From JBBDST01 sp040904765 (GTDB lineage: Bacteria; Actinomycetota; Nitriliruptoria; Nitriliruptorales; Nitriliruptoraceae): DNA of 64,000 nucleotides. Of this stretch, positions 53,054 to 61,805 are shown in pieces (position 1 is the stretch's first letter; every line of letters starts with the position of its first letter). Location of the stretch: positions 1 through 64,000 of the forward strand of contig JBBDST010000008.1 in NCBI GenBank assembly GCA_040904765.1, written 5' to 3'. Under the pieces are notes generated by a model. The model was given only the letters and a program-made list of their open reading frames with translations, searched no databases and was not told the origin of the DNA. Both the position numbers and the translations under genes were made by a program.

Positions 53054-55108
53054 TCAACGACGGGGCCCAGTTGGTGGTGGATTTGGACGGTCCGGTGATG
53101 GTGTGCCTGGTATAGGCGGATCTATGTTCGGTCCGCCAGGTGTGGATGGTTGACTTGGCGTGTCTAGATGGCTAGGTGTGGATGGCTGATTTGCCGCAGA
53201 GTTACGTGCAGATCCCCGAATCAGGACGTCATCGCTTGCCGGTCCAACCGTGCCGTCATAGATGCCACTAATGCGGCAGCGCGCAGCATCAATGAACTGA
53301 TTCGGGACAACGACACTCACCCTTGCGCCTGTGTGAGAAAGCGCAGAGGTTTCAACGCGAATTGCGTTGACATCACTAAACGGTGTCGGGGCAAGCGTTT
53401 CACTGCAAGCTACGAAATATCCAGTAGCTCGTGTGCTGTCGACAAACTCCAGTCGAAGTTCTTCGTGCAGCCGTATGGCGGTCACAGCGGCAAGAAGTGG
53501 TGGCTGTGCGGGTGCGACAGTACGTGGATCGCTACGGTTCGTTGGACGCTGTGGCGCGTCAATGTTGTCAATTGACCTCTTACGGGCTATTTCAGGTGTC
53601 TGAAGTTGGTCAGTATGTTTCTGAACAGGCTCAGTCGCGTCGCCGCAGTCTTTGGCGTCAGGAATGCAAGTCCTTTCAGGCGTGTCTTCGGCTGGGCCCT
53701 GATCGACGAAATGCGCCAGCAGCATTGTTTTTGGTGCGGTGACGTTGTTTGTCGCTGCGTCTTTCAGCAGGGTGCGAATCCCAAGGGCAGATTCGTCCGG
53801 GTTTAACTGCCATAGGCGTGCGACCAGGCCCGCAACGTGAGGTGTCGCCATAGAGGTGCCAGATAAGGTGGCGGTCGCGGTGCTGCTGGTGTGCCACACG
53901 GAGGTAATCGAACTTCCGGGTGCATACAGGTCGACACATGAACCAGTGTTGCTAAATGAGGCGCGGGCATCTGACCTGGTGGTAGCACCAATAGTGATGA
54001 CATCACGGGCTCGGGCTGGAGAGATTACACAGGCGTCTTTACCGTCGTTGCCGGCGGCAGCAATGACGATAAATCCTCGCTGAGCGGCGTCAGTGACAAT
54101 GTCATCGATCGCAGTGTTAGCAGGGCCGCCAACACTCACGTTGATGATGGCAGGTCCGCCAGGATGATTGGCCATAATCCAACTGACCCCAGCGACAATT
54201 GATGATGCAAAACCATTCCCGTCGCAATCAAGAACTCGGACTGGCACGACAGTCGCCTGTTTGGCTACCCCGAAATTTTGACCTGCGACAGTGCCGGCTA
54301 CATGCGATCCGTGACCGTTACAGTCGTTCGTTCCGTGCCCGTCGTCAACACCAGACCAGCCTGCAGCGACACGGCCATTAAAGTCGCGATGGTCGGCACG
54401 TATGCCCGTGTCAACAACATAGACGCGGCTACCTGACCCGTCAGCACGATACGAGTAGCTGCCGTCAAGCGGCGCATCGAGCGCATCGAGCCGGTCTAAG
54501 CCCCACGATGGCACAGGTGACTGCGTATGTATTTCTAGTGCGGTGATGCGTGTATCTGGTTGTACTGAAACGTCTAAATCGGCTAACAGCACGGTGGTTG
54601 CGGCAGGAACACTAAAGGTGATCTGATCGGGCCGTTCGGCTAAGACCCGCAATTGTTCTTCTCCGCTGGCTCGCAGCCGTGCGTTTATTTCTGCGGCGGT
54701 GTTGCTATCAGAGGTAATGATGACATAATCCCCATCGCGGTCAATCGGCATTGGTAAAGGGGTAAAGCCGGGGATGACGGCTGTTTGTGATGCGAGTGTT
54801 TTGTTCAGTAAAAACTCGTCAGATGTGGACGGTGCCACCATCAAGACCAGGGCAGCTATCACTGCTACAGGTATTGCCGCTAGAGCGAACACTGCCGCAC
54901 GTCTGCGTTTTGTTGGAGGAACCACCGACGGTTGCGCCAAATGGGTACGAAGTGCGTGGGTGTCGCGTGCCAGTGAAGATGATGCGGTGATTACTTCAGC
55001 GTTCAACGCGTCATTGGTGGCACGCAGGGGGCGTAACGACGCCGACAGCCGCAAAGCAACATCATCGTTGTGATGCTTACGATGGCGAATAACCCAAAAA
55101 ATGCTCAT
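53054..55108 (-). CDS. Membrane-anchored subtilisin-like serine protease with cytoplasmic N-terminus
   Basis: 684 residues. Residues 1-70 are charged and, by the positive-inside rule (KRRR at 67-70), cytoplasmic; 71-91 are a transmembrane helix; the rest is outside. About 95-195 looks like an inhibitor/propeptide region. The S8 protease domain (about 200-460) has Asp233 (VVDTGIR), His266 (GHGSHVAGT), oxyanion Asn354 and Ser419 (SGTSMATPHVAG), with four cysteines of the proteinase K group. After 460 come a linker, a beta domain (~560-640) and a Pro/Ser/Thr-rich tail. The ECF sigma factor gene lies 60 bases upstream in the same direction. Confidence 0.92.
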   Translation of the reverse strand: MSIFWVIRHRKHHNDDVALRLSASLRPLRATNDALNAEVITASSSLARDTHALRTHLAQPSVVPPTKRRRAAVFALAAIPVAVIAALVLMVAPSTSDEFLLNKTLASQTAVIPGFTPLPMPIDRDGDYVIITSDSNTAAEINARLRASGEEQLRVLAERPDQITFSVPAATTVLLADLDVSVQPDTRITALEIHTQSPVPSWGLDRLDALDAPLDGSYSYRADGSGSRVYVVDTGIRADHRDFNGRVAAGWSGVDDGHGTNDCNGHGSHVAGTVAGQNFGVAKQATVVPVRVLDCDGNGFASSIVAGVSWIMANHPGGPAIINVSVGGPANTAIDDIVTDAAQRGFIVIAAAGNDGKDACVISPARARDVITIGATTRSDARASFSNTGSCVDLYAPGSSITSVWHTSSTATATLSGTSMATPHVAGLVARLWQLNPDESALGIRTLLKDAATNNVTAPKTMLLAHFVDQGPAEDTPERTCIPDAKDCGDATEPVQKHTDQLQTPEIARKRSIDNIDAPQRPTNRSDPRTVAPAQPPLLAAVTAIRLHEELRLEFVDSTRATGYFVACSETLAPTPFSDVNAIRVETSALSHTGARVSVVVPNQFIDAARCRISGIYDGTVGPASDDVLIRGSARNSAANQPSTPSHLDTPSQPSTPGGPNIDPPIPGTPSPDRPNPPPTGPRR

Positions 55109-55168
55109 ACCTACTACAGCGTCAGACGTACAGATCGCATGACAGCATGAAGTAAAAAACTTTTGGTG

Positions 55169-55726
55169 CTAGGAAGGTGGCAGTGCGATTCGCAGTTTGT
55201 GTAGGGCCCGTCGACTGATGGCCGCGACCGTATTCGCACGTTTGCCGACAATAGCGCCAACTGTTGCGGTGTCGAGGTCAGCGACGAAGCGCAACACCAA
55301 AATGTCACGTTCGTTCGCGTTTAGTCGTTCAAGGAGACGGTAGAGATCGGTTCCTGCAGCTACAGCATCGGCAAATTCTGATGATGAGAAGTCTGCCAGT
55401 TGTTCGGTCCTAGCCCAGCTTACGAAATCGCTTTGGCTGACCGGTCGGCGGTTTTGCCATCGCAGGGCATCGAGCATGCGGTTGCGGGCGATGGTGAAGA
55501 TCCAAGCCCGAAAATTTGCTTCATCGCCGTGAAATGTGTGCAGATCGCGGGCAATCTGCAAAAATACTTCGGAGAGTTGGTCATCTGGTTCGGGTGCGCC
55601 GGCGCCCCGAAGAAACCCGATTAACGAGGGCGCATACGTGTGAAACAGCGTGTTCCACGCAGTTTCTTCGCCGTGCGATGCACGACGAAGAAGGACACGA
55701 AACGTTTCGTCCATACAACCATTCAC
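55169..55726 (-). CDS. ECF-family RNA polymerase sigma factor
   Basis: 185 residues. Region 2 is FHTYAPSLIGFLRGAGAPEPDDQLSEVFLQIARDL and FRAWIFTIARNRMLDALRWQNRR; region 4 is LERLNANERDILVLRFVADLDTATVGAIVGKRANTVAAISRRALHKLR. No separate anti-sigma gene follows; the next gene is the membrane subtilase. Either GTG 55726 or ATG 55714 could be the start; neither has a good ribosome site. Confidence 0.9.
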   Translation of the reverse strand: MNGCMDETFRVLLRRASHGEETAWNTLFHTYAPSLIGFLRGAGAPEPDDQLSEVFLQIARDLHTFHGDEANFRAWIFTIARNRMLDALRWQNRRPVSQSDFVSWARTEQLADFSSSEFADAVAAGTDLYRLLERLNANERDILVLRFVADLDTATVGAIVGKRANTVAAISRRALHKLRIALPPS

Positions 55727-56286
55727 AGTTTTAGCGCTCTCACTACCCCACTAGCGATATCAATCGAATAGGACGCTAACGAGCCACCGTAACCCTCGGT
55801 CTGGACACGTGATGGCGTATTTTCGTCCGATCGGACATTCGATGGTGTGGTGATGGTGCACGCGATATCAACGCCAGCTCTCGTCGGTTGTATGCGATTT
55901 GTAGGTTTGACGCTGGCGCATCCAACGCGTGAACCTTTCGGGCGAAAACACCCGAAATGGTGCTTAGAATCCGCACTATTTTTTTGGTGATCCGTTGAAC
56001 TACCGTTACAAGCCAGATCGCATTGTCTAACAGCGAGTAAAAGTTTCTTGCGAGCCTGATAAAGGATCATCGTCAAAGTCGATGGTCACGGGTTTCGGAT
56101 GCAGACGAAGTTGCTGCACTATCGGATGGGGCTGAGTTGCAGTTAACTTTCATCAGCACGTACACAAAAGATGAGTGATAAGTCACCAAACGGCCGCAAC
56201 TACTTTGCCTTTGCGAGACACAACGTGTTGGCTTCACCCAGCCAACACGTTTAAATAACCGGGAACTATCAGGTGAAAGTTGAGCC
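55727..56286. other. 560-base gap with no supported gene
   Basis: Base composition is lower in G+C than around it. A minus-strand frame (55723-56076, 117 codons) ends in a four-base overlap with the sigma factor GTG and is Ser/Thr-rich (RVGCASVKPTNRIQPTRAGVDIACT), but it has no ribosome site or family. It may be a remnant or a fast-evolving small protein. No promoter was recognised with confidence. Confidence 0.4.
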
Positions 56287-56853
56287 ATGCCAACGGATCA
56301 AAAGCCAAACTCTTTTCCTTGGGCGCTTGACGATGAAGGCCTTGCGTTACTCAAGCGTCATCTTGGAAGCACCCGACCCCAAGTCGCCGTCGAATTTGGC
56401 TCAGGAAAATCCACGCCGATTTTGCGTAACTATGCCAGTCACACGGTAAGTCTGGAGCATCTCGCTGAATGGGGCGAAAAAACGGAGCAACTGTGCCGTT
56501 CACAGCGTGGGAGTTGGTGGCAGCAGTTGTTTCGTCGCAACCGTAAACGTGCAGAACTGCGCATGGTAGAAATAGGTTCGATCTCAACGCCGGTGGGACA
56601 ATTGGCCGTCTATGACACGATCTTGCCAGACCGGGTTGATTTCGCGTTGATTGACGGGCCACCAAAATCCATCGGTCGACAGGGCGTCATGTTCCAACTT
56701 TTTGCTTCTTTGACTCCCGAGTCGGTGGTGTGGCTAGATGATGTGAATCGGCCGGAAGAAACGGAGATTCTTGCCCTCTGGCAAGAGCATTTCCCATTGC
56801 AGGTGCGTTCTATCAGCGACCGTATTGCCGAGATTCGTATCATCACGTCGTAG
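56287..56853 (+). CDS. Class I SAM-methyltransferase-like protein
   Basis: 188 residues. VAVEFGSGKSTPIL is a SAM-type glycine loop, SLEHLAEWGEKTEQLC holds the acidic strand end, and VDFALIDGPPKSIGRQGVM and VVWLDDVNRPEE complete the Rossmann pattern. The D-G-P-P element suggests relatives that methylate small molecules or cell-surface sugars. The gene is isolated: preceded by the 560-base gap, followed by the tRNA-Glu region. Substrate unknown. Confidence 0.7.
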   Translation: MPTDQKPNSFPWALDDEGLALLKRHLGSTRPQVAVEFGSGKSTPILRNYASHTVSLEHLAEWGEKTEQLCRSQRGSWWQQLFRRNRKRAELRMVEIGSISTPVGQLAVYDTILPDRVDFALIDGPPKSIGRQGVMFQLFASLTPESVVWLDDVNRPEETEILALWQEHFPLQVRSISDRIAEIRIITS

Positions 56854-56896
56854 TCGCGCCGTTGCGGCAACAGGCCCGACGGTTTATCGCATCGGT

Positions 56897-56989
56897 GACC
56901 TGTCTAACAGGTGTGAGTTGAGTTTTCCTGGCAAAGGCTGCCAGCAGACACCTTTGCTGTAGGGCCGCGTGCAGGCGTGCGGACAGGTC
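56897..56989. ncRNA. Candidate structured RNA, nested inverted repeats
   Basis: In the gap after the methyltransferase-like gene, GACCTGTC (56897-56904) pairs with GACAGGTC (56982-56989). Inside it AGGTGT (56909-56914) pairs with ACACCT (56948-56953), and inside that CTGGCA (56928-56933) pairs with TGCCAG (56939-56944). Three nested perfect stems in a 93-base non-coding stretch are more than expected by chance. The strand is unknown and no terminator was identified. No known RNA family was recognised. Confidence 0.35.
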
Positions 56990-57078
56990 AAAATCTTCAA
57001 TATTCGAAGACCGATGGTTCCCGCCAGTGTTTACGAAGGGGAGGTGGCTGAGTCCAGATTGACTAAAACGTGCAACAG

Positions 57079-57122
57079 TTGGGAAGCCTCTCCCGCCCTT
57101 TTGAGCGAGAAAGACTTCCCAA
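57079..57122 (-). terminator. Long hairpin after tRNA-Glu
   Basis: An approximately 18-bp stem (outer TTGGGAAG/CTTCCCAA perfect, inner part with G-U pairs on the minus strand) closes an eight-base loop. It starts five bases after the tRNA 3' end on the minus strand. A modest T-run (GTTTTAG) comes later. It is the likely terminator or processing signal of the tRNA transcript; the G-U pairs favour the minus strand. Confidence 0.7.
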
Positions 57123-57127
57123 AGTCG

Positions 57128-57200
57128 TACCCCCGACCGGATTCGAACCGGCGTCACCACCTTGAAAGGGTGGGATCCTAGGCCGCTGGACGACGGGGGC
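57128..57200 (-). tRNA. tRNA-Glu (anticodon TTC)
   Basis: Read on the minus strand, acceptor GCCCCCG pairs with CGGGGGT (one G-U), the D-arm is GTCCAGCGGCCTAGGAT-like, and the anticodon stem CCACC/GGTGG encloses loop CTTTCAA with anticodon TTC. The T-arm is CCGGTTCGAATCCGG and the discriminator is A. The 3' CCA is not encoded, in contrast to tRNA-Pro in this window. Confidence 0.95.
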
Positions 57201-57263
57201 TAAAACCTCTGATTGCAAAGACGAACCCTGCAAACCGCCGCAAGGATAGCGCGCAACGGACCA

Positions 57264-58853
57264 CTAACGCGAAGCGCGGCGCCGTACCCGCTTAAACGCC
57301 TGGGTTCCACCCATAATCAACAGGCTAAACACCGACAGAAAACCGACAATATCGCCGGTCGCAAGAAATGGTGTACGGCCATCTACAAGCGGCACATCGG
57401 CACGCAGGGTCTCAAGTGTGAAGAGGCCCGTTTGCTGATGAATTCGCCCGTGCGGGTCGATGATGGCACTTGCGCCACTAATCGCTGCATGTACCACCCA
57501 GCGACCTGTTTCAACTGCCCGTAACTGGCTCTGAGCCAAATGCTGATAGGGCGCGGCAGATACACCAAAAGACGCGTTGTTCGTTAACACAACAATCAGC
57601 CCAGCATCTTCGTCGCCAGCCGTAATGTTGCTGTGTATGGTTGAGGAAAACATTGTTTCAAAACAGATCGCAACAGCTATACGTGTCCCGTCGGCAAGAA
57701 CGATCTGTTGTGGCGTGCTTCCAGCAATTGCATCGCGTGGTGTCTGCTGTAGCGGCGGAAACCAATCAAGGAAGCGACGCAGCGGGATGTATTCGCCAAA
57801 AGGGACCAGGCGGCGTTTGGTGTATTGCCCCACGATCGAAGCCGAGTCGTCAAACACGGCGGCAGCAACAAAACGTTGTGTCTGAGGATCCGGCCCGTCA
57901 AGAGTGATTCCGGCGATCAGTGGACTTGTAACCGCAGTGCTAGCACGAATGGCCGGAAGTAACGACTGTCCTCGGGCAGAGAACGGGTCACGGTCGATCG
58001 CCGATTCTGGCCAAAACGTCACATCTGGCGGGCCAGCCGCCACAACTGATGCAAGGGTTTGATCGGCCAGGGCGTTGACGATACGCAGTGGTGCGTCACC
58101 TCGAGGCCGGTTTTCTTCCCAGTGTTTAACGTCGTTGCCCTGTACCGCAAGCACGTCCAGTGTTCCGTGTGCAGCGGGCGGTTCGATCGTCAATAGCACA
58201 CTCAGAAACAGCCCTCCAAGCAACGTCGCGGTCGGCACATGGCGAATCGACAAGGTGGCGCCAAGCTGTTGGTCATGACGCTTGTGTGCCACGGTCTTGG
58301 TGTCTATAACGATTTGCAGGGCAGCGACACTTAAAGTCACCACAAGCAAAGTGATCGCGTGGGCGCCACCTATGCGGGCGACAGGTAGCAGCCATGAGCC
58401 GTCTACATGCGCGTAGGCGATTGCCCCCCACTCAAATCCGCCAAGAGGAAACACGCCGCGGATCACGTCAATTGATGTCCAAGCAGTCCCGACAGCTAGG
58501 GCAGCAAAACGAGCTTTTCGGGTGGCATGGATAATCACTGCAAGCAGCGCTACATACACCGTTTGGGTAAAGGCCAGCAGCAACCATCCCACAAGTCCTG
58601 CAGGCAGGATCAGCCAACTTAACAGTGGCCCAAAAAAGCTTGCACCTGCAATCAGTCCGACAAGCGCAGCGGGCACGGTTGGCTTGGAACGTGTCGCAGC
58701 CGTATGCCACACCGCAGCCACCAACAGCGCAGGCGCGAGAAAACTTGCTGGCCACACGTTGTAGGGGGCGTGAGCCAGCAACAAAGACACGCCGCTAGCC
58801 ACAGCCATCGCAATGACTGTGACATGCGGCAGAATTAGACGCAGTCGATACAC
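57264..58853 (-). CDS. lnt: Apolipoprotein N-acyltransferase
   Basis: Adds the third acyl chain to the N-terminal cysteine of lipoproteins at the membrane. About 529 residues from GTG 58853, a start chosen because a longer frame would run deep into the DUF4193 gene. About six N-terminal membrane helices are followed by a nitrilase-like domain with the catalytic triad Glu (TFWPESAIDRD), Lys (KRRLVPFGEYIP) and Cys (AICFETMF), and a last helix at the C-terminus. Overlaps the DUF4193 stop by 19 bases. Confidence 0.9.
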   Translation of the reverse strand: MYRLRLILPHVTVIAMAVASGVSLLLAHAPYNVWPASFLAPALLVAAVWHTAATRSKPTVPAALVGLIAGASFFGPLLSWLILPAGLVGWLLLAFTQTVYVALLAVIIHATRKARFAALAVGTAWTSIDVIRGVFPLGGFEWGAIAYAHVDGSWLLPVARIGGAHAITLLVVTLSVAALQIVIDTKTVAHKRHDQQLGATLSIRHVPTATLLGGLFLSVLLTIEPPAAHGTLDVLAVQGNDVKHWEENRPRGDAPLRIVNALADQTLASVVAAGPPDVTFWPESAIDRDPFSARGQSLLPAIRASTAVTSPLIAGITLDGPDPQTQRFVAAAVFDDSASIVGQYTKRRLVPFGEYIPLRRFLDWFPPLQQTPRDAIAGSTPQQIVLADGTRIAVAICFETMFSSTIHSNITAGDEDAGLIVVLTNNASFGVSAAPYQHLAQSQLRAVETGRWVVHAAISGASAIIDPHGRIHQQTGLFTLETLRADVPLVDGRTPFLATGDIVGFLSVFSLLIMGGTQAFKRVRRRASR

Positions 58854-59242
58854 AACGACCGTTTTTTGTCGGCCAGCTGAGTGCGGCGCTTGGCCAGATA
58901 ACAGCCAAGACACACAAATTCGGTGCCGCGTACCCCTTCGACTTCGTCGTCATCCTCAGCATCTGGATCTAATGCTGCTTCGCTTATGGCATCGTCGCTA
59001 TCAAACTGGGAGTCATCAACAACTAACCGAGCGTCGATAGCAAGAGTTGGGTCGGCGTCTTCAAGTTCAGCATCGTCAATGGCCACGACAACATCACCGT
59101 CGCCGTCAGCAAGTTCCGGCTGCTCGTCGTCTGGATCAAACACTTCAAATCCGTCTGCGAACTGTGGCTCGTCGGCCGTGTCAATCTCCACTGTTTCGTT
59201 AGCAGGATCGTTCTCGTCGGAAGGTTCAACCGAGCGCGCCAC
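58835..59242 (-). CDS. DUF4193-family protein
   Basis: 135 residues. The first ~100 are extremely acidic (Asp/Glu/Ala), the last 30 form a zinc-ribbon-like motif: FVCLGCYLAKRRTQLADKKRSLCIDCV with four Cys. This matches the actinobacterial DUF4193 family, whose function is unknown. The acidic part is longer than in mycobacterial members. Coupled to lnt by overlap. Confidence 0.82.
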   Translation of the reverse strand: MARSVEPSDENDPANETVEIDTADEPQFADGFEVFDPDDEQPELADGDGDVVVAIDDAELEDADPTLAIDARLVVDDSQFDSDDAISEAALDPDAEDDDEVEGVRGTEFVCLGCYLAKRRTQLADKKRSLCIDCV

Positions 59243-59330
59243 TGGGCTTCTCCAAAGGTAAGAATTTTTCGGCGGGAGAATACATCCTCACACCAAACTG
59301 GGGGAATACGTTTGACGATAGTGTGCAGCA

Positions 59331-59369
59331 ACCCCGCGGGTTCCTAGCGCAAGGCCAAGACCGCGGGGT
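59331..59369. repeat. Perfect 9-bp inverted repeat
   Basis: ACCCCGCGG (59331-59339) and CCGCGGGGT (59361-59369) in the 288-base gap between the membrane protein gene and the DUF4193 gene (both minus strand). It can form a G+C-rich hairpin that could end the upstream transcript, or act as an operator for DUF4193-lnt. No T-run. The rest of this gap holds nothing I can name. Confidence 0.5.
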
Positions 59370-59530
59370 CATCGTGCCAAACCGTTGGGACCGAACATGA
59401 TGTCCGTTTTCTACTAGGCGGCACACAATGTCGCGCCGATACCACACGGGAAATCAGCGCGTGCGGCGCGACCGTACCAAACCTTTGGATGAATGCCGAC
59501 AACATGAGCACATACCGCTCTGCGGCGAAC

Positions 59531-59869
59531 TTAACCGGCAATATCGATGCCGCTTGCAGCCCCAACACTGGCGACGATGAATACTGCAGCCAACGCGAAA
59601 TATGTCACGGCTACGCCGATGCGTTTTACTGCCACAGGAAAGCGGCGAATCTCATCAACGATTCCATATCCAAACCCTACGAATGCTGCCACGACACATC
59701 CAAAAGCCGTGAAAGCAAAAAAGATCGCCGCCCCAGCAGTACCTGAAACGCCCATCAGCGCTGAAGCAACTGTTGCAAACACCCCAAGCAGCACCCCTGC
59801 ACCGCCGAAACGGTGCATCTGACGCAGCCGTTTATGGTTGTGTAGGCGTTCGTCATTAGCAGACATCAA
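59531..59869 (-). CDS. Small membrane protein of unknown function
   Basis: 112 residues with three hydrophobic helices (FGGAGVLLGVFATVASALMGV, AAIFFAFTAFGCVVAAFVGFGY, IGVAVTYFALAAVFIVASVGAA) after a short basic cytoplasmic N-terminus with several His. No family recognised. Its ATG follows the stop of the upstream gene immediately. Confidence 0.65.
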   Translation of the reverse strand: MMSANDERLHNHKRLRQMHRFGGAGVLLGVFATVASALMGVSGTAGAAIFFAFTAFGCVVAAFVGFGYGIVDEIRRFPVAVKRIGVAVTYFALAAVFIVASVGAASGIDIAG

Positions 59870-60685
59870 TCAGCCCTCAAAGGTTTCGTTAACAACAGGG
59901 GCCGCTTCGTCAACACCACCAAAGCCGACCACTGCGCGGCTATACACCACTTGCAAAGCGTCAGCTAAGGCCGGTTCACTCTGCTCGATAAGTGCATCAA
60001 AATACGTGAATACGCTGTGGCGCATTATGGTTGTAAACGTGTCGTTATTATAACGGCCACCAAAACCAAGCGTGTCACTGTACGGTCCGCGACCCAACGC
60101 ATGATCGTGCCGGTCAGCGGCCGCATGCACAAGGCATCGCGCAGATGCTTCAGCAAGCTGCAGGGATGCGTAGTTTGACGGTTGTGCGATGGCATTTCGG
60201 ATGCGACTTAAGGTGCCTAGCAGTGCTGCCGAGTGACAGAGCCAGACACTCTGACGGAACACGTTGAAGGAAATTGGCGCCGGTATGGCTTCAGACAGTT
60301 CCGTCATCGCGGCAAACGTGACTGTCTCCGATTCAAAATCGGCTGTGACCTGCTGTGCTGCCTGGCTATGAGACCCGTTGAGTGAGTACGAGCCAGCAGG
60401 CAACGATGCGTCATCGGTGGCGTATAGAAGTGCTAATGCTGTGCCGTAATGCCCGGCAAACAATTCAGCCAGATAGGGCGAACTTTGCCCGACATCATCA
60501 AGGACAACGACCAAATTTCGTAAGGAAAACAGTTTGTCATCGCCAAGCGGTTGTGTCAGCAGGTCAGTAATACCAAGGGCAGACAGTGCACACCTAGGGG
60601 ATGCTGCACCTCCGGCCGTTTCAGCAGCGCAGTACCCGCGAACGAGCTCCAGCAAATGCAGTGCATCCGGCCCCATCGTGTGCAT
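59870..60685 (-). CDS. Unknown protein, faint acyl-CoA dehydrogenase-like pattern
   Basis: 271 residues, helical. Two stretches recall acyl-CoA dehydrogenases (LFSLRNLVVVLDDVGQSSPYLAELFAGHYGTALALLYA; and LAEASARCLVHAAADRHDHALG with a late VVGFGGVDEA). The flavin and substrate motifs of active enzymes are not visible, so it may be a non-catalytic relative; the resemblance is weak. It lies between the M24 peptidase gene and the small membrane protein, probably co-transcribed. Confidence 0.55.
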   Translation of the reverse strand: MHTMGPDALHLLELVRGYCAAETAGGAASPRCALSALGITDLLTQPLGDDKLFSLRNLVVVLDDVGQSSPYLAELFAGHYGTALALLYATDDASLPAGSYSLNGSHSQAAQQVTADFESETVTFAAMTELSEAIPAPISFNVFRQSVWLCHSAALLGTLSRIRNAIAQPSNYASLQLAEASARCLVHAAADRHDHALGRGPYSDTLGFGGRYNNDTFTTIMRHSVFTYFDALIEQSEPALADALQVVYSRAVVGFGGVDEAAPVVNETFEG

Positions 60686-60706
60686 ACAACCTACTTTTCT
60701 GTCAAG

Positions 60707-61798
60707 TCAGCTAACCGATATAAGTGTGCGTGGCGCCTCATTCAACACGTCTACGCCTGTATCGGTCACCGCAACGATGTCTTCGATACGTACGCCAAAC
60801 CGGCCAGGCAGATAAATCCCAGGTTCGATAGAGAACGCCATGCCTGCAGTGAGTAGTGTGTCATTGCCAGCCACAATCCACGGTTCTTCATGCGCATCAA
60901 GACCGATGCCATGACCCGTACGGTGAATGAAATACCGGCCGTAACCGGCATCAATAATGACTTGACGTGCTGCCGCATCGACACTGTGTGTACTCACACC
61001 GGGCCTGACTGTAGCTACTGCAGCCGCATGCGCCCGCAACACCGTGTCATGTACTTCACGATAATCGTTAGGTGGCGTACCAATCACGTAGTTGCGGGTT
61101 TCATCCGAGCAGTAACCATCACGCGTACCACCAATGTCAACTACGACCGTGTCCCCTTCAACGAGCACCCTGTCACTCAACTCATGGTGGGGTGAGGCAC
61201 CATTGGCACCAGAGGCGACAATCACAAAATTGACCCGGTCGTGGGTGTCAAGAATCGCCTCGGAGATATGTCGGCCCACCACCGCCTCAGTTAAACCTGG
61301 CCGAAGCCAGTCAGCCACCTTGGCATGCACTGAATCAATAGCCTTCGCCGCAGCCCGCAGCAGTTCAATTTCGCCTGAAGTTTTAGTCAGGCGCAAAGGG
61401 GCCAAGACAGGGGTTGCAGTAACAAACTGGCAAGACGGCAACTGTTGTTGCAAAGCGAGCGTAAAACCACTGAAAAGGTGCTGTTGAACGGCGATGGTGT
61501 TGGCCTCGTTGAGGAGCGAAGCTGCCAGAACGATCGGGTTATCCGTTTCAGTGTAGGTAACGACGCTGGCGTACCGGTCGCAACCAAACGCCTGAGCTCG
61601 TTCCCGTTCTAGTTCAGGGACAATAAGGTTAACTTCACCCACCATCGGAACGATCAGTAACGTGAGGCGTTCTAGTGGCAACGCGTCGTAGCCCAGCAGA
61701 TAATTGAGGTCACTGCTCGGACCGACAATTACCGCATCGTGCTTGTGGGCTGCAAGAGCGTGTTGGGCATTACGTAACCGGGTCGAAAAATCAGTCAT
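60707..61798 (-). CDS. Xaa-Pro aminopeptidase-type M24 metallopeptidase
   Basis: 363 residues. Creatinase-like N-terminal domain (1-135) and pita-bread catalytic domain. The dinuclear metal ligands are all present: Asp221 (VVVDIGG), Asp232 (SDETRNY), His296 (TGHGIGLDAHEEP), Glu325 (SIEPGIY) and Glu339 (VRIEDIV). It removes N-terminal residues linked to proline or cleaves Xaa-Pro dipeptides. It lies eight bases from the lipid kinase gene. Confidence 0.92.
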   Translation of the reverse strand: MTDFSTRLRNAQHALAAHKHDAVIVGPSSDLNYLLGYDALPLERLTLLIVPMVGEVNLIVPELERERAQAFGCDRYASVVTYTETDNPIVLAASLLNEANTIAVQQHLFSGFTLALQQQLPSCQFVTATPVLAPLRLTKTSGEIELLRAAAKAIDSVHAKVADWLRPGLTEAVVGRHISEAILDTHDRVNFVIVASGANGASPHHELSDRVLVEGDTVVVDIGGTRDGYCSDETRNYVIGTPPNDYREVHDTVLRAHAAAVATVRPGVSTHSVDAAARQVIIDAGYGRYFIHRTGHGIGLDAHEEPWIVAGNDTLLTAGMAFSIEPGIYLPGRFGVRIEDIVAVTDTGVDVLNEAPRTLISVS

Positions 61799-61805
61799 GA
61801 AATCC

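Noticed and set aside
55723..56076. 117-codon minus-strand gene before the sigma factor
   Set aside because: The overlap with the sigma GTG is suggestive, but there is no ribosome site, family match or convincing codon pattern; it is left as part of the gap.
57038..57060. tRNA-Ser-like start (GGAGGTGGCTGAGT)
   Set aside because: No anticodon stem, T-arm or acceptor partner follows; only a chance resemblance near the tRNA-Glu terminator.
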